From the NCBI RefSeq assembly GCF_001187505.1, contig NZ_CP012150.1, positions 5,490,048-5,554,047 on the forward strand: 64,000 nucleotides of DNA, given 5' to 3'. The DNA is from Mycolicibacterium goodii. Its GTDB lineage: Bacteria > Actinomycetota > Actinomycetes > Mycobacteriales > Mycobacteriaceae. Position 1 is the stretch's first letter. Each line of letters begins with the position of its first letter. Below, piece by piece: positions 18,278 to 28,678 of this stretch. A program made the translations under genes and the position numbers. The notes under the pieces are model-generated. The model saw nothing but the letters and a program-made list of their open reading frames with translations. It was not told where the DNA came from and did no database searches.

Positions 18278-18961
18278 GGCACCCACACGCCCACGAAATA
18301 CCCGACGCCGTAGGGCGCCCCGCGGTGCAACTCGCGGGCGCGGCGCGGCGCCGGTTCGGCCAGGCCCGCAAGCACCTGGTGGGCCACCCGGCCGACGACC
18401 GACTCGGGCAGCGTCGTCAGCGCCGCGCTGTCACCTGTGGCCAGGGCCTCGTCGAGCGCCTGCTGCACGGCAACCGAACCCGGCTGGTAAACCGCCGGGG
18501 GCGGACGGGGAGAGCGTGTGCGCGCCGTCGGCGACGACGAGGACGCCGACCGGCGCCGCCGCCGCGTCGATCTCGGCGCGCAGGCGCCGACCGGACTGCA
18601 CCGCGTCCCCTGCGGGCGTCGTGGTCGCGTACACGCGGGCGTCGACGGTCGCCCGAGGGTTCGCCCGGCCGCGCAACCAGCCCGCGATGAGCACGCTCAG
18701 CGGCAGCTCGACCGGCGCGATGTCGGTCACGTGCCCGAGGCGGACCGGTACGTCGACGCCGTAGCCGGCGAACGTGCCGCACGCGTCGGGGCCGAAGGTC
18801 GCGTCGACACCGCCGGTTCCGACGGCCACCCAGCGCGGGGGCAGTTCGGCGACCGCCGCGAGTGCCGCATCGCGCACCGGCGCCAGCTCGGCGTCCGCGG
18901 CGCCCATCAGTTCGGGCACCAGGACCGGGGCGGCGGGGACGATCGCGATGGCGCTCAGCAC
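18274..18961 (-). pseudogene. Conserved mycobacterial protein (Rv2728c-like), interrupted by a frameshift
   Basis: Translation from GTG 18961 gives VLSAIAIVPAAPVLVPELMG and remains typical of the family for about 155 residues, to about 18500, where an unrelated tail follows and ends at 18431. The family-like C-terminus ([18 protein letters not shown] to YFVGVWVP) continues in another frame and ends at 18274. A shift of one base near the G5 run at 18497-18501 would join the two. The restored protein would be about 228 residues, close to the length I recall for the homologue. The gene sits between a DMT permease gene and miaA, as in M. tuberculosis. Function unknown; mutation or sequence error cannot be told apart here. 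Confidence 0.7.
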
Positions 18962-18970
18962 GTGACCAAA

Positions 18971-19858
18971 TTAGTGCGCGGGCACCGGCGCGGGTTCTTC
19001 GGCGGCCTCACCGCGCGCCAACGCGACGGTCGCGACGACCATGACCGCGACGGCCGCGATGAGCGTGAACCACCCCGCGCCGCCCGGCCGCAGGCTTTCG
19101 CCGAGCACCACGACGCCGAGCACGGACGCGACGACGGGTTCGGTGACCGTCATGGTCGGCAGCGACGCGGTCAACGCCCCCGCGCGAAACGACGACTGCT
19201 GCACGACGGTGCCGGCGATGGCCACCGCGATCCAGACGTACAGTTCGGGCAGGCGCAGCACCGTCAGCACCCCACCCCAGCTGTGCACCAGCAGATGGTT
19301 CACCACGCCCTTGGTGAGCACCGCGAACACCCCCCAGAGGGCGCCGGAGACCGCAGCGAGCAGCACCGCGCTGCGGGCGCCGGTGAAGATCCGGGCACCG
19401 ATGAGACAGGCCGCGACGGCGGGCCCCAGCACCGCGAGCACCAGGCTCCAGGCCTCCCAGGGGGCGCGAGCGTGGCCGGCCGTCGGGTTGCCGACCGTCA
19501 CGATCACCGCAACGGATCCGGCCAGCAGCGCCGCCCACAGCCACTCCCAGCGGGTGACGCGCCGACGGGTCAGCCGGGCGTTGATCGGCAGGGCGAACAG
19601 CAGCGACGTGACCAGCAGCGCCTGCACGAGCAACACCGACCCGAGCCCCAGCGCGGCCGCCTGCAGCGCGAACCCGGCGGCGGCGACACCGCTGCCCAAC
19701 CACCACTGACCGTCGCGCAGCAACCGCTTGAACAGGCCGAGGTGGCTCACCGAGTCGTCGGTGACCTCGTGCGCCGACCGCTGGTGGATGACGTCGCCGA
19801 TGGCGATACACAGGGCCGCTGCGAGCGCGAGCAGGGCCGCGATGTCCGCCCGATCCAT
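18971..19858 (-). CDS. DMT-superfamily (EamA-like) membrane transporter
   Basis: A 295-residue integral membrane protein with about ten hydrophobic helices in two halves, as in the drug/metabolite transporter superfamily. The C-terminus is short and rich in Ala, Glu and Pro. It matches the position and size of M. tuberculosis Rv2729c. The substrate is unknown. ATG 19858 begins the first helix; the longer frame to 20083 would run through the divergent promoter region. The next gene on this strand starts ten bases after its stop. Confidence 0.8.
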   Translation of the reverse strand: MDRADIAALLALAAALCIAIGDVIHQRSAHEVTDDSVSHLGLFKRLLRDGQWWLGSGVAAAGFALQAAALGLGSVLLVQALLVTSLLFALPINARLTRRRVTRWEWLWAALLAGSVAVIVTVGNPTAGHARAPWEAWSLVLAVLGPAVAACLIGARIFTGARSAVLLAAVSGALWGVFAVLTKGVVNHLLVHSWGGVLTVLRLPELYVWIAVAIAGTVVQQSSFRAGALTASLPTMTVTEPVVASVLGVVVLGESLRPGGAGWFTLIAAVAVMVVATVALARGEAAEEPAPVPAH

Positions 19859-20020
19859 CCCGCCTCCATGACCGTCATACGAGTTTGTGGGGCCATTGAG
19901 CCTGAAGCCATGGGCACGACGCAACACGACCTGCTTGAATAGCGGTCGAAGCTGACAGCAATCGGGCGCCGCGTCGCGCGGCAGATGCGCGGGCCACCGC
20001 GCGGAGTACGAGGAGCGGAT

Positions 20021-21348
20021 ATGACAACCAGTGAGCCAGGCGGCGCCACCCCGAAGCCCACCCCCGGCCCACGCCCCACCCAACGCCCCGGCCCGTTCCC
20101 CGTCCCAGTCGGGTCGCTCCGGTCGTCGCGGCAGCCCCCACCAGTGATCCGCACCGGTTCGGGCGCGTCGACCCGGACGGCACGGTGTGGCTGATCACCG
20201 GGTCAGGCGAACGGGTGATCGGCGCCTGGCAGGCCGGTGACACCGAGTCGGCGTTCGCGCATTTCGGCAGGCGCTACGACGATCTGCACACCGAGGTCGC
20301 GCTGCTGGAGCGGCGGCTGGCCTCCGGGACCGGCGACGCCCGCAAGATCAAGTCCGCCGCGGCCGCGCTCGCGGAGAGCCTGCCCACCGCGTCGGTGCTC
20401 GGTGACGTCGACGCGTTGAGCGCGCGACTGACGTCGATCCTGGAGCACGCCGACGAGGCCGCTCAGCACGAGCGCGCGCAGCGGGACGAGCACCGGGCCG
20501 CGCAGACCGCCCGCAAAGAGGCGCTGGCCGCCGAGGCGGAGGATCTGGCCGCCAACTCCACGCAGTGGAAGGCCGCCGGTGACCGGTTGCGCGAGATCCT
20601 CGACGAGTGGCGCACCATCACCGGGCTGGACCGCAAGACCGACGATGCGCTGTGGAAGCGCTACTCGGCGGCACGTGAGACGTTCAACCGGCGCCGCGGT
20701 TCGCATTTCGCCGAGCTCGACCGCAGCCGGGTCAGCGCGCGGCAGGCCAAGGAGGAGCTGTGCGAGCGGGCCGAGGCACTGGCCGACTCGACCGACTGGG
20801 GTGCGACCAGCGCGGCGTTCCGTGACCTGCTGACCGAGTGGAAGGCCGCGGGCCGCGCCGCCAAGGATGTCGACGACGCGCTGTGGCAGCGCTTCAAGTC
20901 CGCCCAGGACACGTTCTTCTCGGCCCGCAACGCCGTCCACGCCGAGCGGGACGCCGAGTTCAAGGCGAACGCCGCGGCCAAGGAGGCACTGCTGGCCGAG
21001 GCCGAGAAGATCGACGTCTCCGACAACGAGGCCGCCCGCGCTGCGCTGCGGGTGATCGGCGAGAAGTGGGACGCCATCGGCAAGGTGCCGCGCGAACGCG
21101 CCGCCGAGCTCGAACGCCGGCTGCGCACGATCGAGAAGAAGATCCGCGAGGCGCCCACGGGTGGTGTCGATCCCGAGGCGAAGGCCCGCGCGGACCAGTT
21201 CCGTGCCCGCGCCGAGCAGTTCGAGCGGCAGGCGGAGAAGGCCGAGGCCGCCGGGCGGACCAAGGATGCCGAGGAGGCCAGGGCCAGCGCCGCGCAATGG
21301 CGGCAGTGGGCCGAGGCCGCGGCCGAGTCGCTCGAGAAGCGCCGCTGA
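20021..21348 (+). pseudogene. DUF349 helical protein with an apparent N-terminal frameshift
   Basis: ATG 20021 follows a clear AGGAG site and opens a Pro-rich N-terminus ([16 protein letters not shown]). That frame hits a stop at about 20192. The conserved body starts in another frame with [18 protein letters not shown], upstream of the first possible start codon of that frame (GTG 20185), so a one-base shift must lie between about 20040 and 20150, most simply near 20116. The body is about 387 residues of charged, coiled-coil-rich DUF349 repeats ([20 protein letters not shown] and a second copy). Cytoplasmic; function unknown. If translation began at GTG 20185 a shortened protein could still be made. 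Confidence 0.72.
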
Positions 21349-21377
21349 CCTCCGAGCCGTGAGGCGGAGCCAGGGGC

Positions 21378-22028
21378 TCAGCGAGCGGGCCCGGGTTCGT
21401 CTCCGTCATCGCGGCCGTCATCGGAACCGCCATCGGGTTCACCCTGTTCGCCCGGCCTGCCCGGGCCGTCGAGCAGCCCGTTGTGCTGGCGTTGCGCGGC
21501 CGCGTCGCGGCGCTGCGCCTCGGCGGCCAGTTGCACCGCGGTGCGCGCCCACACCACCCGCGCCCAATGGAACGTGAGCACGATCACCGTCAGCCACGCG
21601 ATGATCAGGCCGTACCCGGGACCCGGATGGGCACCCGCGGTCTGCCGTGACCACACGGCCAACATGCCCAGCACACTGGCGACCGCCGATCCGGCCAACG
21701 CCACCCAGGCCAGCGCCCACCGGCGGGTCAGCAGCGCGAGCACCGAGAACCCGACGGAGAACACCAGCGCCAGCCAGGTGAACACCCGCGACGGCAGCGA
21801 CACGCCGTCACCGACCGCGACGGCGTTGCCGACGAGCACGTCGAAACCCTTGCTGCCGCCGGTGTGCGGCAGCAGGAACGAGACCAGCAGCACAAACACC
21901 AGGACCGCGACCACAAGGGCCCGCGCGCCGGGGTCGAACTCGCCTGCGATCTTTCGTTCGACGGCGTCGAGGTCGCCCTTGAACTGTTCGAAGTCGTTGT
22001 CGCGGTCCTCGGCGTTCAACAGCCACAT
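21378..22028 (-). CDS. Conserved mycobacterial membrane protein (Rv2732c-like)
   Basis: A 216-residue protein with a charged N-terminus ([17 protein letters not shown]), about four hydrophobic segments between residues 35 and 155, and a hydrophilic Gly/Asp-rich C-terminus. It matches the position of a conserved membrane protein after miaB in M. tuberculosis. ATG 22028 overlaps the miaB stop by 13 bases, so it should be translated from the miaB transcript. Function unknown. Confidence 0.78.
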   Translation of the reverse strand: MWLLNAEDRDNDFEQFKGDLDAVERKIAGEFDPGARALVVAVLVFVLLVSFLLPHTGGSKGFDVLVGNAVAVGDGVSLPSRVFTWLALVFSVGFSVLALLTRRWALAWVALAGSAVASVLGMLAVWSRQTAGAHPGPGYGLIIAWLTVIVLTFHWARVVWARTAVQLAAEAQRRDAAAQRQHNGLLDGPGRPGEQGEPDGGSDDGRDDGDEPGPAR

Positions 22029-23596
22029 CCTTCTGCCGCCGCAGTTGGCGCGGGCGCGCCGATGCGCGGCATGCCCAGACCCACACCGGTGCGGGGTTTC
22101 CGGCCTGCCGCGTGGGCGTCGCCCGCGCGGGTGCGACGGTGTTCGATGATCGGGGCGTCGGCGATCAGGTGGTGCGGCGCCGCGCCGGTGATGGTGGTGG
22201 TGACGATGTCCCCGGGGCGGATCGCGTTGCCGCCGGGCAGGAAATGCACCAGACGTCCGTCGCGGGCCCGGCCCGACATGCGCGCGGTGCTGGCATCCTT
22301 GCGGCCCTCACCGGTGGCGACGAGAAGTTCGACGGTGTTGCCTACCAGTGCGGAGTTCTCTTCCAGCGAGATGCGCTCCTGCAATGCGATCAGCCGTTGA
22401 TAGCGCTCGCTGACAACGTCTTTGGGCAACTGATCGGCCATGTCGGCGGCGGGCGTGCCTGGCCGCTTGGAGTACTGGAACGTGAAGGCGCCGGCGAACC
22501 GGGCCCGCTCGACCACGTCGAGGGTGGCCTGGAAGTCCGCTTCGGTCTCGCCGGGGAACCCGACGATCAGGTCGGTGGTGATCGCCGCGTGCGGGATGGC
22601 CGCGCGCACCTTGTCGATGATGCCGAGGAAGCGTTCGGCGCGGTAGGAGCGCCGCATGGCCTTGAGGATGCGGTCGGAACCCGACTGCAGCGGCATGTGC
22701 AGCGTGGGGCACACGTTGGGGGTGGCCGCCATGGCCTCGATCACGTCGTCGGTGAACTCCGCCGGATGCGGCGAGGTGAACCGGACGCGCTCCAGGCCGT
22801 TGATGTTGCCGCAGGCCCGCAGCAGCTTGGCGAACGCGCCGCGGTCGCGCGGCTGTTCGGACCACATCGTAGGGTCCTCGCGCAGACGCTCGTCGGTGGC
22901 GAACGACACCCCGTAGGCGTTGACATTCTGGCCCAGCAGGGTGATCTCGAGCACGCCCTGGTCCACCAGCGACTGCACCTCGGCCAGGATGTCACCCGGT
23001 CGGCGGTCGACCTCTTTGCCGCGCAGCGAGGGCACGATGCAGAACGTGCAGGTGTTGTTGCAGCCGACCGAGATGGAAACCCATGCGGCGTACGCGGATT
23101 CACGAGAAGCGGGCAGCGCGGACGGGAACTCCTGCAGTGCCTCGACGATCTCGACCTGGGCCTCGCGGTTGTGCCGGGCCCGCTCGAGCAGCGTCGGCAG
23201 TGCGCCGATGTTGTGGGTGCCGAAGACCACGTCCACCCACGGGGCGCGGCGCAGCACCGCGTCGCGGTCCTTCTGCGCGAGGCACCCGCCGACGGCGATC
23301 TGCATATTCGGATCGGCCTGCTTGCGGGGTGCGAGGTGACTGAGGTTTCCGTACAGCTTGTTGTCGGCGTTCTCGCGTACCGCGCACGTGTTGAACACCA
23401 CGATGTCGGCGTCGGCGCCTTCGGCCGCACGCTGGTAGCCGGCGGATTCCAGCAGCCCGGACAGGCGCTCGGAGTCGTGCACATTCATCTGACAGCCATA
23501 CGTGCGGACCTGATAGGTGCGAACGCGCGACGCGCCGACAGCGGGTTCGAGGCCCTCGGCCTCGGCTGTCTCGTCCCTGGTCACCATCGAAGTCAC
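22016..23596 (-). CDS. miaB: tRNA-2-methylthio-N6-dimethylallyladenosine synthase MiaB
   Basis: A 526-residue radical-SAM methylthiotransferase acting on tRNA after MiaA. The N-terminal UPF0004 domain has three cluster cysteines (in [15 protein letters not shown] and VGGCLAQKD). The radical SAM motif is CNNTCTFC near residue 180. A C-terminal TRAM domain (about 390-460) precedes a variable tail with CGC at the end. A second start at 23587 (MVTRDE) is possible. It is divergent from gluA. Confidence 0.94.
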   Translation of the reverse strand: MTSMVTRDETAEAEGLEPAVGASRVRTYQVRTYGCQMNVHDSERLSGLLESAGYQRAAEGADADIVVFNTCAVRENADNKLYGNLSHLAPRKQADPNMQIAVGGCLAQKDRDAVLRRAPWVDVVFGTHNIGALPTLLERARHNREAQVEIVEALQEFPSALPASRESAYAAWVSISVGCNNTCTFCIVPSLRGKEVDRRPGDILAEVQSLVDQGVLEITLLGQNVNAYGVSFATDERLREDPTMWSEQPRDRGAFAKLLRACGNINGLERVRFTSPHPAEFTDDVIEAMAATPNVCPTLHMPLQSGSDRILKAMRRSYRAERFLGIIDKVRAAIPHAAITTDLIVGFPGETEADFQATLDVVERARFAGAFTFQYSKRPGTPAADMADQLPKDVVSERYQRLIALQERISLEENSALVGNTVELLVATGEGRKDASTARMSGRARDGRLVHFLPGGNAIRPGDIVTTTITGAAPHHLIADAPIIEHRRTRAGDAHAAGRKPRTGVGLGMPRIGAPAPTAAAEGCGC

Positions 23597-23656
23597 GGAC
23601 CCATGGTACGGAGGGACGCCTGTGAGACGTTAACCCGGCGGATTCACAAGATGCAG

Positions 23657-23687
23657 GCAGACCGGCCGATCCCTGGGTAAGGTCTGC
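23657..23687. promoter_or_regulatory. Inverted repeat just upstream of gluA
   Basis: GCAGACC (23657-23663) and GGTCTGC (23681-23687) form a perfect seven-base inverted repeat with a 17-base spacer, ending four bases before the gluA ATG. It may be an operator or a hairpin affecting gluA translation. It does not match the GlnR or AmtR sites I know. Confidence 0.35.
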
Positions 23688-23691
23688 AGCC

Positions 23692-24477
23692 ATGGGAAGC
23701 CCCGGCGAGCAGCCGCAGGTCGACGGTAAGGCACGGCCAGATGTGCCGATGATCTCACTTCAGGGAGTAAACAAGCACTTCGGGCAACTGCATGTGCTCA
23801 AGGACATCGACCTCGACGTCGGCAGAGGTCAGGTCGTTGTGGTGCTCGGCCCCTCCGGTTCGGGCAAATCGACGTTGTGCCGCACGATCAATCGGCTCGA
23901 GACCATCGATTCGGGCACGATCATGGTCGACGGTGAGGTGCTGCCCGCCGAGGGACGCAGGCTGGCGCAGCTACGTTCCGACGTCGGCATGGTGTTCCAG
24001 TCGTTCAACCTGTTCGCGCACAAGACAATCCTGGAGAACGTCACTCTCGCGCCGACGAAGGTCCGCAGGTTCTCCAAGGACAAGGCCAGAGAGAACGCGC
24101 TGGCGCTGCTCGAACGCGTGGGGGTGGCCAACCAGGCCGACAAGTACCCCGCCCAGTTGTCGGGCGGACAGCAGCAGCGCGTCGCGATCGCCCGCTCGCT
24201 GGCGATGAACCCGAAGGTCATGCTGTTCGACGAGCCGACGAGCGCGCTGGATCCGGAGATGATCAACGAGGTCCTCGCCGTCATGTCGTCGCTGGCATCG
24301 GAAGGGATGACGATGGTCGTGGTCACCCACGAGATGGGTTTCGCGCGCCGGGCCTCGGACCGGGTGGTGTTCATGTCGGACGGCGCGATCGTCGAGGACT
24401 CTGCGCCCGCCGAGTTCTTCGACAACCCGAAATCCGACCGCGCCAAAGATTTTCTCGGCAAAATCCTGCATCACTAA
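23692..24477 (+). CDS. gluA: Glutamate ABC importer, ATP-binding subunit
   Basis: A 261-residue ATPase of the polar amino-acid uptake family. It shows Walker [10 protein letters not shown], signature LSGGQQQR, Walker [13 protein letters not shown] and the switch His in VVVTHEMGF. The first 20 residues are a hydrophilic extension. It drives uptake through the GluC/GluD permeases, with substrate delivered by GluB, all encoded directly downstream. The glutamate assignment rests on similarity to the corynebacterial gluABCD system. Confidence 0.92.
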   Translation: MGSPGEQPQVDGKARPDVPMISLQGVNKHFGQLHVLKDIDLDVGRGQVVVVLGPSGSGKSTLCRTINRLETIDSGTIMVDGEVLPAEGRRLAQLRSDVGMVFQSFNLFAHKTILENVTLAPTKVRRFSKDKARENALALLERVGVANQADKYPAQLSGGQQQRVAIARSLAMNPKVMLFDEPTSALDPEMINEVLAVMSSLASEGMTMVVVTHEMGFARRASDRVVFMSDGAIVEDSAPAEFFDNPKSDRAKDFLGKILHH

Positions 24478-24501
24478 GTTTCCGGTGAAAGGAATCAAAC
24501 A

Positions 24502-25326
24502 ATGCGGTCCATTCCCAAACGCGTCGTCGGTGCCGTCGCGCTCGCCATCGCCCTGCCGTTCGCGGCGGCAGCATGCGGCGGCGGTGGTGGCGGCGGCGAC
24601 GAAGGCAACACGATCGTCATCGGAACCAAGTACGACCAGCCGGGCCTCGGCCTGAAGGAGCCCGACGGCACGTTGACCGGGTTCGATGTCGACGTCGCCA
24701 AGTACGTGGCCAAGGAACTCGGTTACAACGAGGACCAGATCGAGTGGAAGGAAGCCCCGTCGGCGCAGCGGGAGACCCTGATCCAGAACGATCAGGTCGA
24801 CTTGATCGCCGCGACCTACTCGATCACCGACGCCCGCAAGGAGAAGGTGGACTTCGCCGGGCCGTACCTGATCACCGGTCAGAGCCTGCTGGTGCGCGCC
24901 GACAACAACGACATCACCGGCGCCGCGTCGCTGGAGAACAACAAGAAGCTGTGCTCGGTGTCGGGATCGACGCCCGCCCAGCGGATCAAGGACGAGTACC
25001 CGGGCGTGCAGCTGCAGCAGTACGACACCTACTCGGCCTGCGTCGAGGCGCTCAAGAACGGCGCGGTCGATGCGCTGACCACCGACGAGGTCATCCTCGC
25101 CGGTTACGCCGCCCAGTCCCCCGGCACCTTCAAGCTGGTCGGTGACACGTTCTCCGAGGAGCGGTACGGCATCGGCCTGAAGAAGGGCGACACCGAACTG
25201 CGCAACAAGGTCAACGACGCCATCGAGAAGATGGAGTCGAGCGGAGCCTGGAAAGAGGCGTTCGACAAGAACCTCGGCCCGGCAGGCATCCAGGCGCCGC
25301 AGCCGCCCGCCGTCGACCGCGACTGA
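24502..25326 (+). CDS. gluB: Glutamate-binding lipoprotein of the ABC importer
   Basis: A 274-residue substrate-binding protein. The signal peptide ends in a lipobox (AAAC, Cys about 25) followed by a Gly-rich linker, so it is lipid-anchored outside the membrane. The SBP family 3 fold includes GTKYDQPGLGLKEPDG, FDVDVAKYVAKELGY and a Cys pair (CSVSG and YSACVEAL) that may form a disulfide. It starts 24 bases after gluA, with AAAGGAA as a ribosome binding site. Confidence 0.92.
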   Translation: MRSIPKRVVGAVALAIALPFAAAACGGGGGGGDEGNTIVIGTKYDQPGLGLKEPDGTLTGFDVDVAKYVAKELGYNEDQIEWKEAPSAQRETLIQNDQVDLIAATYSITDARKEKVDFAGPYLITGQSLLVRADNNDITGAASLENNKKLCSVSGSTPAQRIKDEYPGVQLQQYDTYSACVEALKNGAVDALTTDEVILAGYAAQSPGTFKLVGDTFSEERYGIGLKKGDTELRNKVNDAIEKMESSGAWKEAFDKNLGPAGIQAPQPPAVDRD

Positions 25327-25344
25327 TCGGACACTGCCTCCACC

Positions 25345-26025
25345 GTGGAAATATTCGACGAGTACCGCGACGAGATCTTCGCGGCGTTCATCACAACCAT
25401 CCAGCTGACGGTGTACTCCGCGGTTGGGGCACTCATCCTGGGGACGGTGCTGGCCGCGATGCGGCTGGCGCCGGTCCCGGTGATGAACTGGATCGGGACG
25501 GCCTACGTCAACGTGGTCCGCAACACCCCGCTGACGCTGATCATCCTGTTCTGTTCCTTCGGTGTGGGGCAGACGCTGCGGATCACCCTGGTCGACCCCA
25601 ACTCCCCGACCTCGATCGCCGACAGCAACTTTCGGCTCGCCGTGCTCGGATTGACCGTCTACACGGCGTCTTTCGTGTGTGAGACGATCCGCTCGGGCGT
25701 GAACACCGTGCCGCTCGGTCAGGCCGAGGCGGCCCGTTCGCTCGGTTTCACCTTCGGGCAGAACCTGCGATACATCCTGCTGCCGCAGGCGTTTCGGGCG
25801 GTGATCATCCCGCTCGGATCGGTGCTGATCGCGTTGATCAAGAACACCACGATCGCCTCGGCGATCGGTGTCGCCGAGGCCGCGCTGCTGATGAAGGCGA
25901 TGATCGAGAACACGGCCGCGTTGTTGACGGTCGGCACCATCATGGCGGTGGGCTTCATCCTGCTGACCCTGCCGGTGGGTCTGCTCTTCGGTTGGCTCGG
26001 CAAGAAACTGGCGGTGGCGCGATGA
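25345..26025 (+). CDS. gluC: Glutamate ABC importer, permease subunit 1
   Basis: A 226-residue membrane protein with about five helices and the His/Glu/Gln permease pattern. The EAA loop reads EAARSLGFTFGQNLRYILLPQA. It should form the heterodimeric channel with GluD. GTG 25345 starts the protein (VEIFDEYRDEIFAAF), 18 bases after gluB. Its stop overlaps the gluD start in ATGA. Confidence 0.92.
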   Translation: MEIFDEYRDEIFAAFITTIQLTVYSAVGALILGTVLAAMRLAPVPVMNWIGTAYVNVVRNTPLTLIILFCSFGVGQTLRITLVDPNSPTSIADSNFRLAVLGLTVYTASFVCETIRSGVNTVPLGQAEAARSLGFTFGQNLRYILLPQAFRAVIIPLGSVLIALIKNTTIASAIGVAEAALLMKAMIENTAALLTVGTIMAVGFILLTLPVGLLFGWLGKKLAVAR

Positions 26026-26921
26026 GCGGCGCTTCGGTCCTCTTCGACGCGCCGGGGCCACGCGCGCGGGCGCGCAACGCGCTTCTCACGGCCGTCTCGG
26101 CCCTGGTGGCCGCGCTGGTGATCGGGTTCGTGCTCTGGCAGCTGTGGACGAAAAACCAGCTGACGCCGGAGAAATGGGAACCGTTCCTCACCGCGAACCT
26201 GTGGAAGACCTACGTGCTGCCGGGTGTGCAGGGCACCCTGACCGCGGCCGCGGTGTCGATCGTGCTGGCGCTCGCCCTCGGCCTGGCTCTCGGTGTGGGG
26301 CGGTTGGCGCCGATTCCCGCGATCCGCTGGGTGTGCACGGTCATCGTGGAGTTCTTCCGCGCCGTCCCGGTGCTGATCATGATGATCTTCGCGTACTTCC
26401 TGTACGCGGCGTACGACGTCTTCCCGTCCAAGCACCTGGCGCTCGCGGGCGTCATCACCGGGCTCACACTGTACAACGGGTCGGTCATCGCCGAAATCGT
26501 CCGTGCCGGAGTGCATTCCCTGCCCCGGGGACAATCCGAGGCCGCCGCGTCCCTCGGGTTGTCGTGGTGGCAGACGATGCGGCTGATCCAACTGCCGCAG
26601 GCCGTCACCGCGATGCTGCCGGTGCTGGTGTCGCAGTTGGTGGTGGTGCTCAAGGACACCGCGATCGGCTACCAGATCACCTTCGTCGAGATGGTGCGCC
26701 AGGGCACCGTCATCGGCTCGTCGTACGGCAATTACCTGCCTGCACTGATCGTGATCGCCGTGTTGATGATCAGCGTGAACTTCGCGCTGTCGGTGCTGGC
26801 GACCCGCGTCGAACGGCGACTGCGCCGGTCCAGCCGTGGACCGGCGCCCATGCACGCGGAGGCGGTCGAGCAGGAGGGCGCACCGGGCGCCGAGGTGCTC
26901 GCCACACAAACCGACAGATGA
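26022..26921 (+). CDS. gluD: Glutamate ABC importer, permease subunit 2
   Basis: A 299-residue membrane protein with an extended N-terminus, about five to six helices and an EAA loop EAAASLGLSWWQTMRLIQLP. It pairs with GluC. ATG 26022 overlaps the gluC stop by four bases, so the two are translationally coupled. The last 35 residues are hydrophilic. The gene converges on recX, with a hairpin terminator between them. Confidence 0.92.
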   Translation: MSGASVLFDAPGPRARARNALLTAVSALVAALVIGFVLWQLWTKNQLTPEKWEPFLTANLWKTYVLPGVQGTLTAAAVSIVLALALGLALGVGRLAPIPAIRWVCTVIVEFFRAVPVLIMMIFAYFLYAAYDVFPSKHLALAGVITGLTLYNGSVIAEIVRAGVHSLPRGQSEAAASLGLSWWQTMRLIQLPQAVTAMLPVLVSQLVVVLKDTAIGYQITFVEMVRQGTVIGSSYGNYLPALIVIAVLMISVNFALSVLATRVERRLRRSSRGPAPMHAEAVEQEGAPGAEVLATQTDR

Positions 26922-26945
26922 CGGTGACGGGTGTGGCCCCGGTCC

Positions 26946-26973
26946 GGTGGCCGTCGAGTCGACGCCGGCCACC
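26946..26973. terminator. Hairpin between convergent gluD and recX
   Basis: GGTGGCCG (26946-26953) and CGGCCACC (26966-26973) form a perfect eight-base-pair stem with a 12-base loop, in the 67-base gap between the two stop codons. No T-run follows, which is usual for mycobacterial terminators. It could serve both directions. Confidence 0.6.
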
Positions 26974-26988
26974 CAAACCAGCCGTTGG

Positions 26989-27555
26989 CTAGACCCGCCG
27001 TCGCTCCCGTTCGTTGGCCAACTCGACGCTGACGACGTCGAACGCCATGGACTGGTGGTATCCACGGCGGGCCAGCATGCCCACGAGCCTGCGGGTGAGC
27101 TTGACGTCGGCCTCCGGTGAATCATCGAGGCGTTCGCGACGTAGTTTGTCTCGCACCAACTGCTCGGCGCGTTGACGTTCGGCGGCCGGGTCCAGATCTG
27201 CCAGGGCCGCCGAGATCACCTCGTCGTCCACGCCCTTCTTGCGGAGCTCGACGGCCAAGGCGCGCTTGCCTTTTCCGGCGTTGGTGTGCCGGGACCGCAC
27301 CCACTGCTCGGCGAAGTCCTCGTCGTCGATCAGGCCGACCTCGGACAGCCGGTCGAGCACCCTGGCGCTGACGTCGTCGGGATAGCCGCGCTTGGTCAGC
27401 TGGGTTTCCAGCTCGGCCCGGGTACGAGCCCGCACGGTGAGCAGGCGCAGGCACACGTTCTTGGCCTGTTCCTCACGGGCACGAGGATCCTGCGCCTGCT
27501 CCCCGTCGGGGGCGTCCGACGGCTCAGAAGTCAACCGGGGCCGGGAGGACGTCAT
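26989..27555 (-). CDS. recX: RecA regulator RecX
   Basis: A 188-residue protein that inhibits RecA filament activity. It consists of three helical RecX repeats, seen in [32 protein letters not shown] and later [12 protein letters not shown]. The start at 27555 lies inside the recA 3' end (32-base overlap), so recX should be translated from the recA transcript. A start inside the overlap fits the known recA-recX arrangement of mycobacteria. Confidence 0.94.
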   Translation of the reverse strand: MTSSRPRLTSEPSDAPDGEQAQDPRAREEQAKNVCLRLLTVRARTRAELETQLTKRGYPDDVSARVLDRLSEVGLIDDEDFAEQWVRSRHTNAGKGKRALAVELRKKGVDDEVISAALADLDPAAERQRAEQLVRDKLRRERLDDSPEADVKLTRRLVGMLARRGYHQSMAFDVVSVELANERERRRV

Positions 27556-28573
27556 CGGCTTCAGCGGTCACGACGGCACCGATACCGAGCTTCTCTTTGA
27601 TCTTCTTCTCGATCTCGTTGGCGACGTCGACGTTCTCCAGCAGGAACTTGCGGGCGTTCTCCTTGCCCTGGCCCAGCTGCTCACCCTCGTAGGTGAACCA
27701 GGACCCGGACTTGCGGATGAAGCCGTGCTCGACGCCCATGTCGATGAGCGAGCCCTCGCGGCTGATGCCCTGGCCGTAGAGGATGTCGAACTCGGCCTGC
27801 TTGAACGGCGGCGAGACCTTGTTCTTGACGACCTTCACCCGGGTGCGGTTACCGACCGCATCGGTGCCGTCCTTGAGCGTCTCGATACGGCGGACGTCGA
27901 GGCGGACCGAGGCGTAGAACTTCAGCGCCTTACCACCCGTGGTGGTCTCGGGTGAGCCGAACATCACGCCGATCTTCTCGCGGAGCTGGTTGATGAAGAT
28001 CGCGGTGGTGCCCGAGTTGTTCAACGCGCCGGTCATCTTGCGCAGCGCCTGGCTCATCAGGCGGGCCTGCAGGCCGACGTGGCTGTCGCCCATCTCACCC
28101 TCGATCTCGGCGCGCGGTACCAGGGCCGCCACCGAGTCGATGACGATGATGTCCAGCGCGCCGGACCGCACCAGCATGTCGGCGATCTCCAGCGCCTGCT
28201 CGCCGGTGTCGGGCTGCGACACCAGCAGCGAGTCGGTGTCCACACCCAGCTTCTTGGCGTATTCGGGATCCAGCGCGTGCTCGGCGTCGATGAACGCCGC
28301 GATACCGCCCGCGGCCTGCGCGTTGGCGACGGCATGCAGGGCCACGGTGGTCTTACCCGAGGACTCCGGACCGTAGATCTCGATGACGCGGCCACGCGGC
28401 AGGCCGCCGATGCCGAGCGCCACATCCAGGGAGATGGAGCCGGTGGGGATCACCGAGATCGGCTGGCGCACCTCTTCGCCGAGGCGCATCACCGAGCCTT
28501 TACCGAAATTCTTGTCGATCTGGGCCATCGCCAGTTCGAGGGCCTTTTCGCGATCTGGGGCCTGCTGCGCCAT
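27524..28573 (-). CDS. recA: Recombinase RecA
   Basis: A 349-residue recombinase without an intein, unlike the M. tuberculosis gene. It shows the P-loop GPESSGKTT, the [13 protein letters not shown] loop-1 region and [14 protein letters not shown]. It forms filaments on single-stranded DNA, drives strand exchange and stimulates LexA self-cleavage. Start ATG 28573 is preceded by CTTGGAGAGGC. Upstream lie a PafBC-type promoter and a LexA box. Confidence 0.98.
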   Translation of the reverse strand: MAQQAPDREKALELAMAQIDKNFGKGSVMRLGEEVRQPISVIPTGSISLDVALGIGGLPRGRVIEIYGPESSGKTTVALHAVANAQAAGGIAAFIDAEHALDPEYAKKLGVDTDSLLVSQPDTGEQALEIADMLVRSGALDIIVIDSVAALVPRAEIEGEMGDSHVGLQARLMSQALRKMTGALNNSGTTAIFINQLREKIGVMFGSPETTTGGKALKFYASVRLDVRRIETLKDGTDAVGNRTRVKVVKNKVSPPFKQAEFDILYGQGISREGSLIDMGVEHGFIRKSGSWFTYEGEQLGQGKENARKFLLENVDVANEIEKKIKEKLGIGAVVTAEADDVLPAPVDF

Positions 28574-28629
28574 GATGGTGCCTCTCCAAGTAGTCGTGTC
28601 TGACCGGTGTTTCCGATCGGTTGGCCGTG

Positions 28630-28652
28630 ACGTTAGAGCAGACCACCGACAA
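28630..28652 (-). promoter_or_regulatory. LexA-independent DNA-damage (PafBC-type) promoter of recA
   Basis: On the minus strand TTGTCGGTG (28652-28644) is followed after eight bases by TAACGT (28635-28630). This matches the mycobacterial RecA-NDp consensus TTGTCRGTG-N8-TAnnnT, which PafBC activates. It is the closer of two damage-responsive elements to recA, giving a leader of about 50 bases. Confidence 0.75.
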
Positions 28653-28678
28653 GTCCGGTCGAACTCTCCCCACAGTAG

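Noticed and set aside
23971..26061. 696-codon open frame antisense to gluABC
   Set aside because: His/Arg/Gln-rich composition with no domain; an artefact of third-position GC in three clear transporter genes.
27524..28573. Intein in recA
   Set aside because: The RecA sequence is uninterrupted and of normal length, unlike the M. tuberculosis gene.
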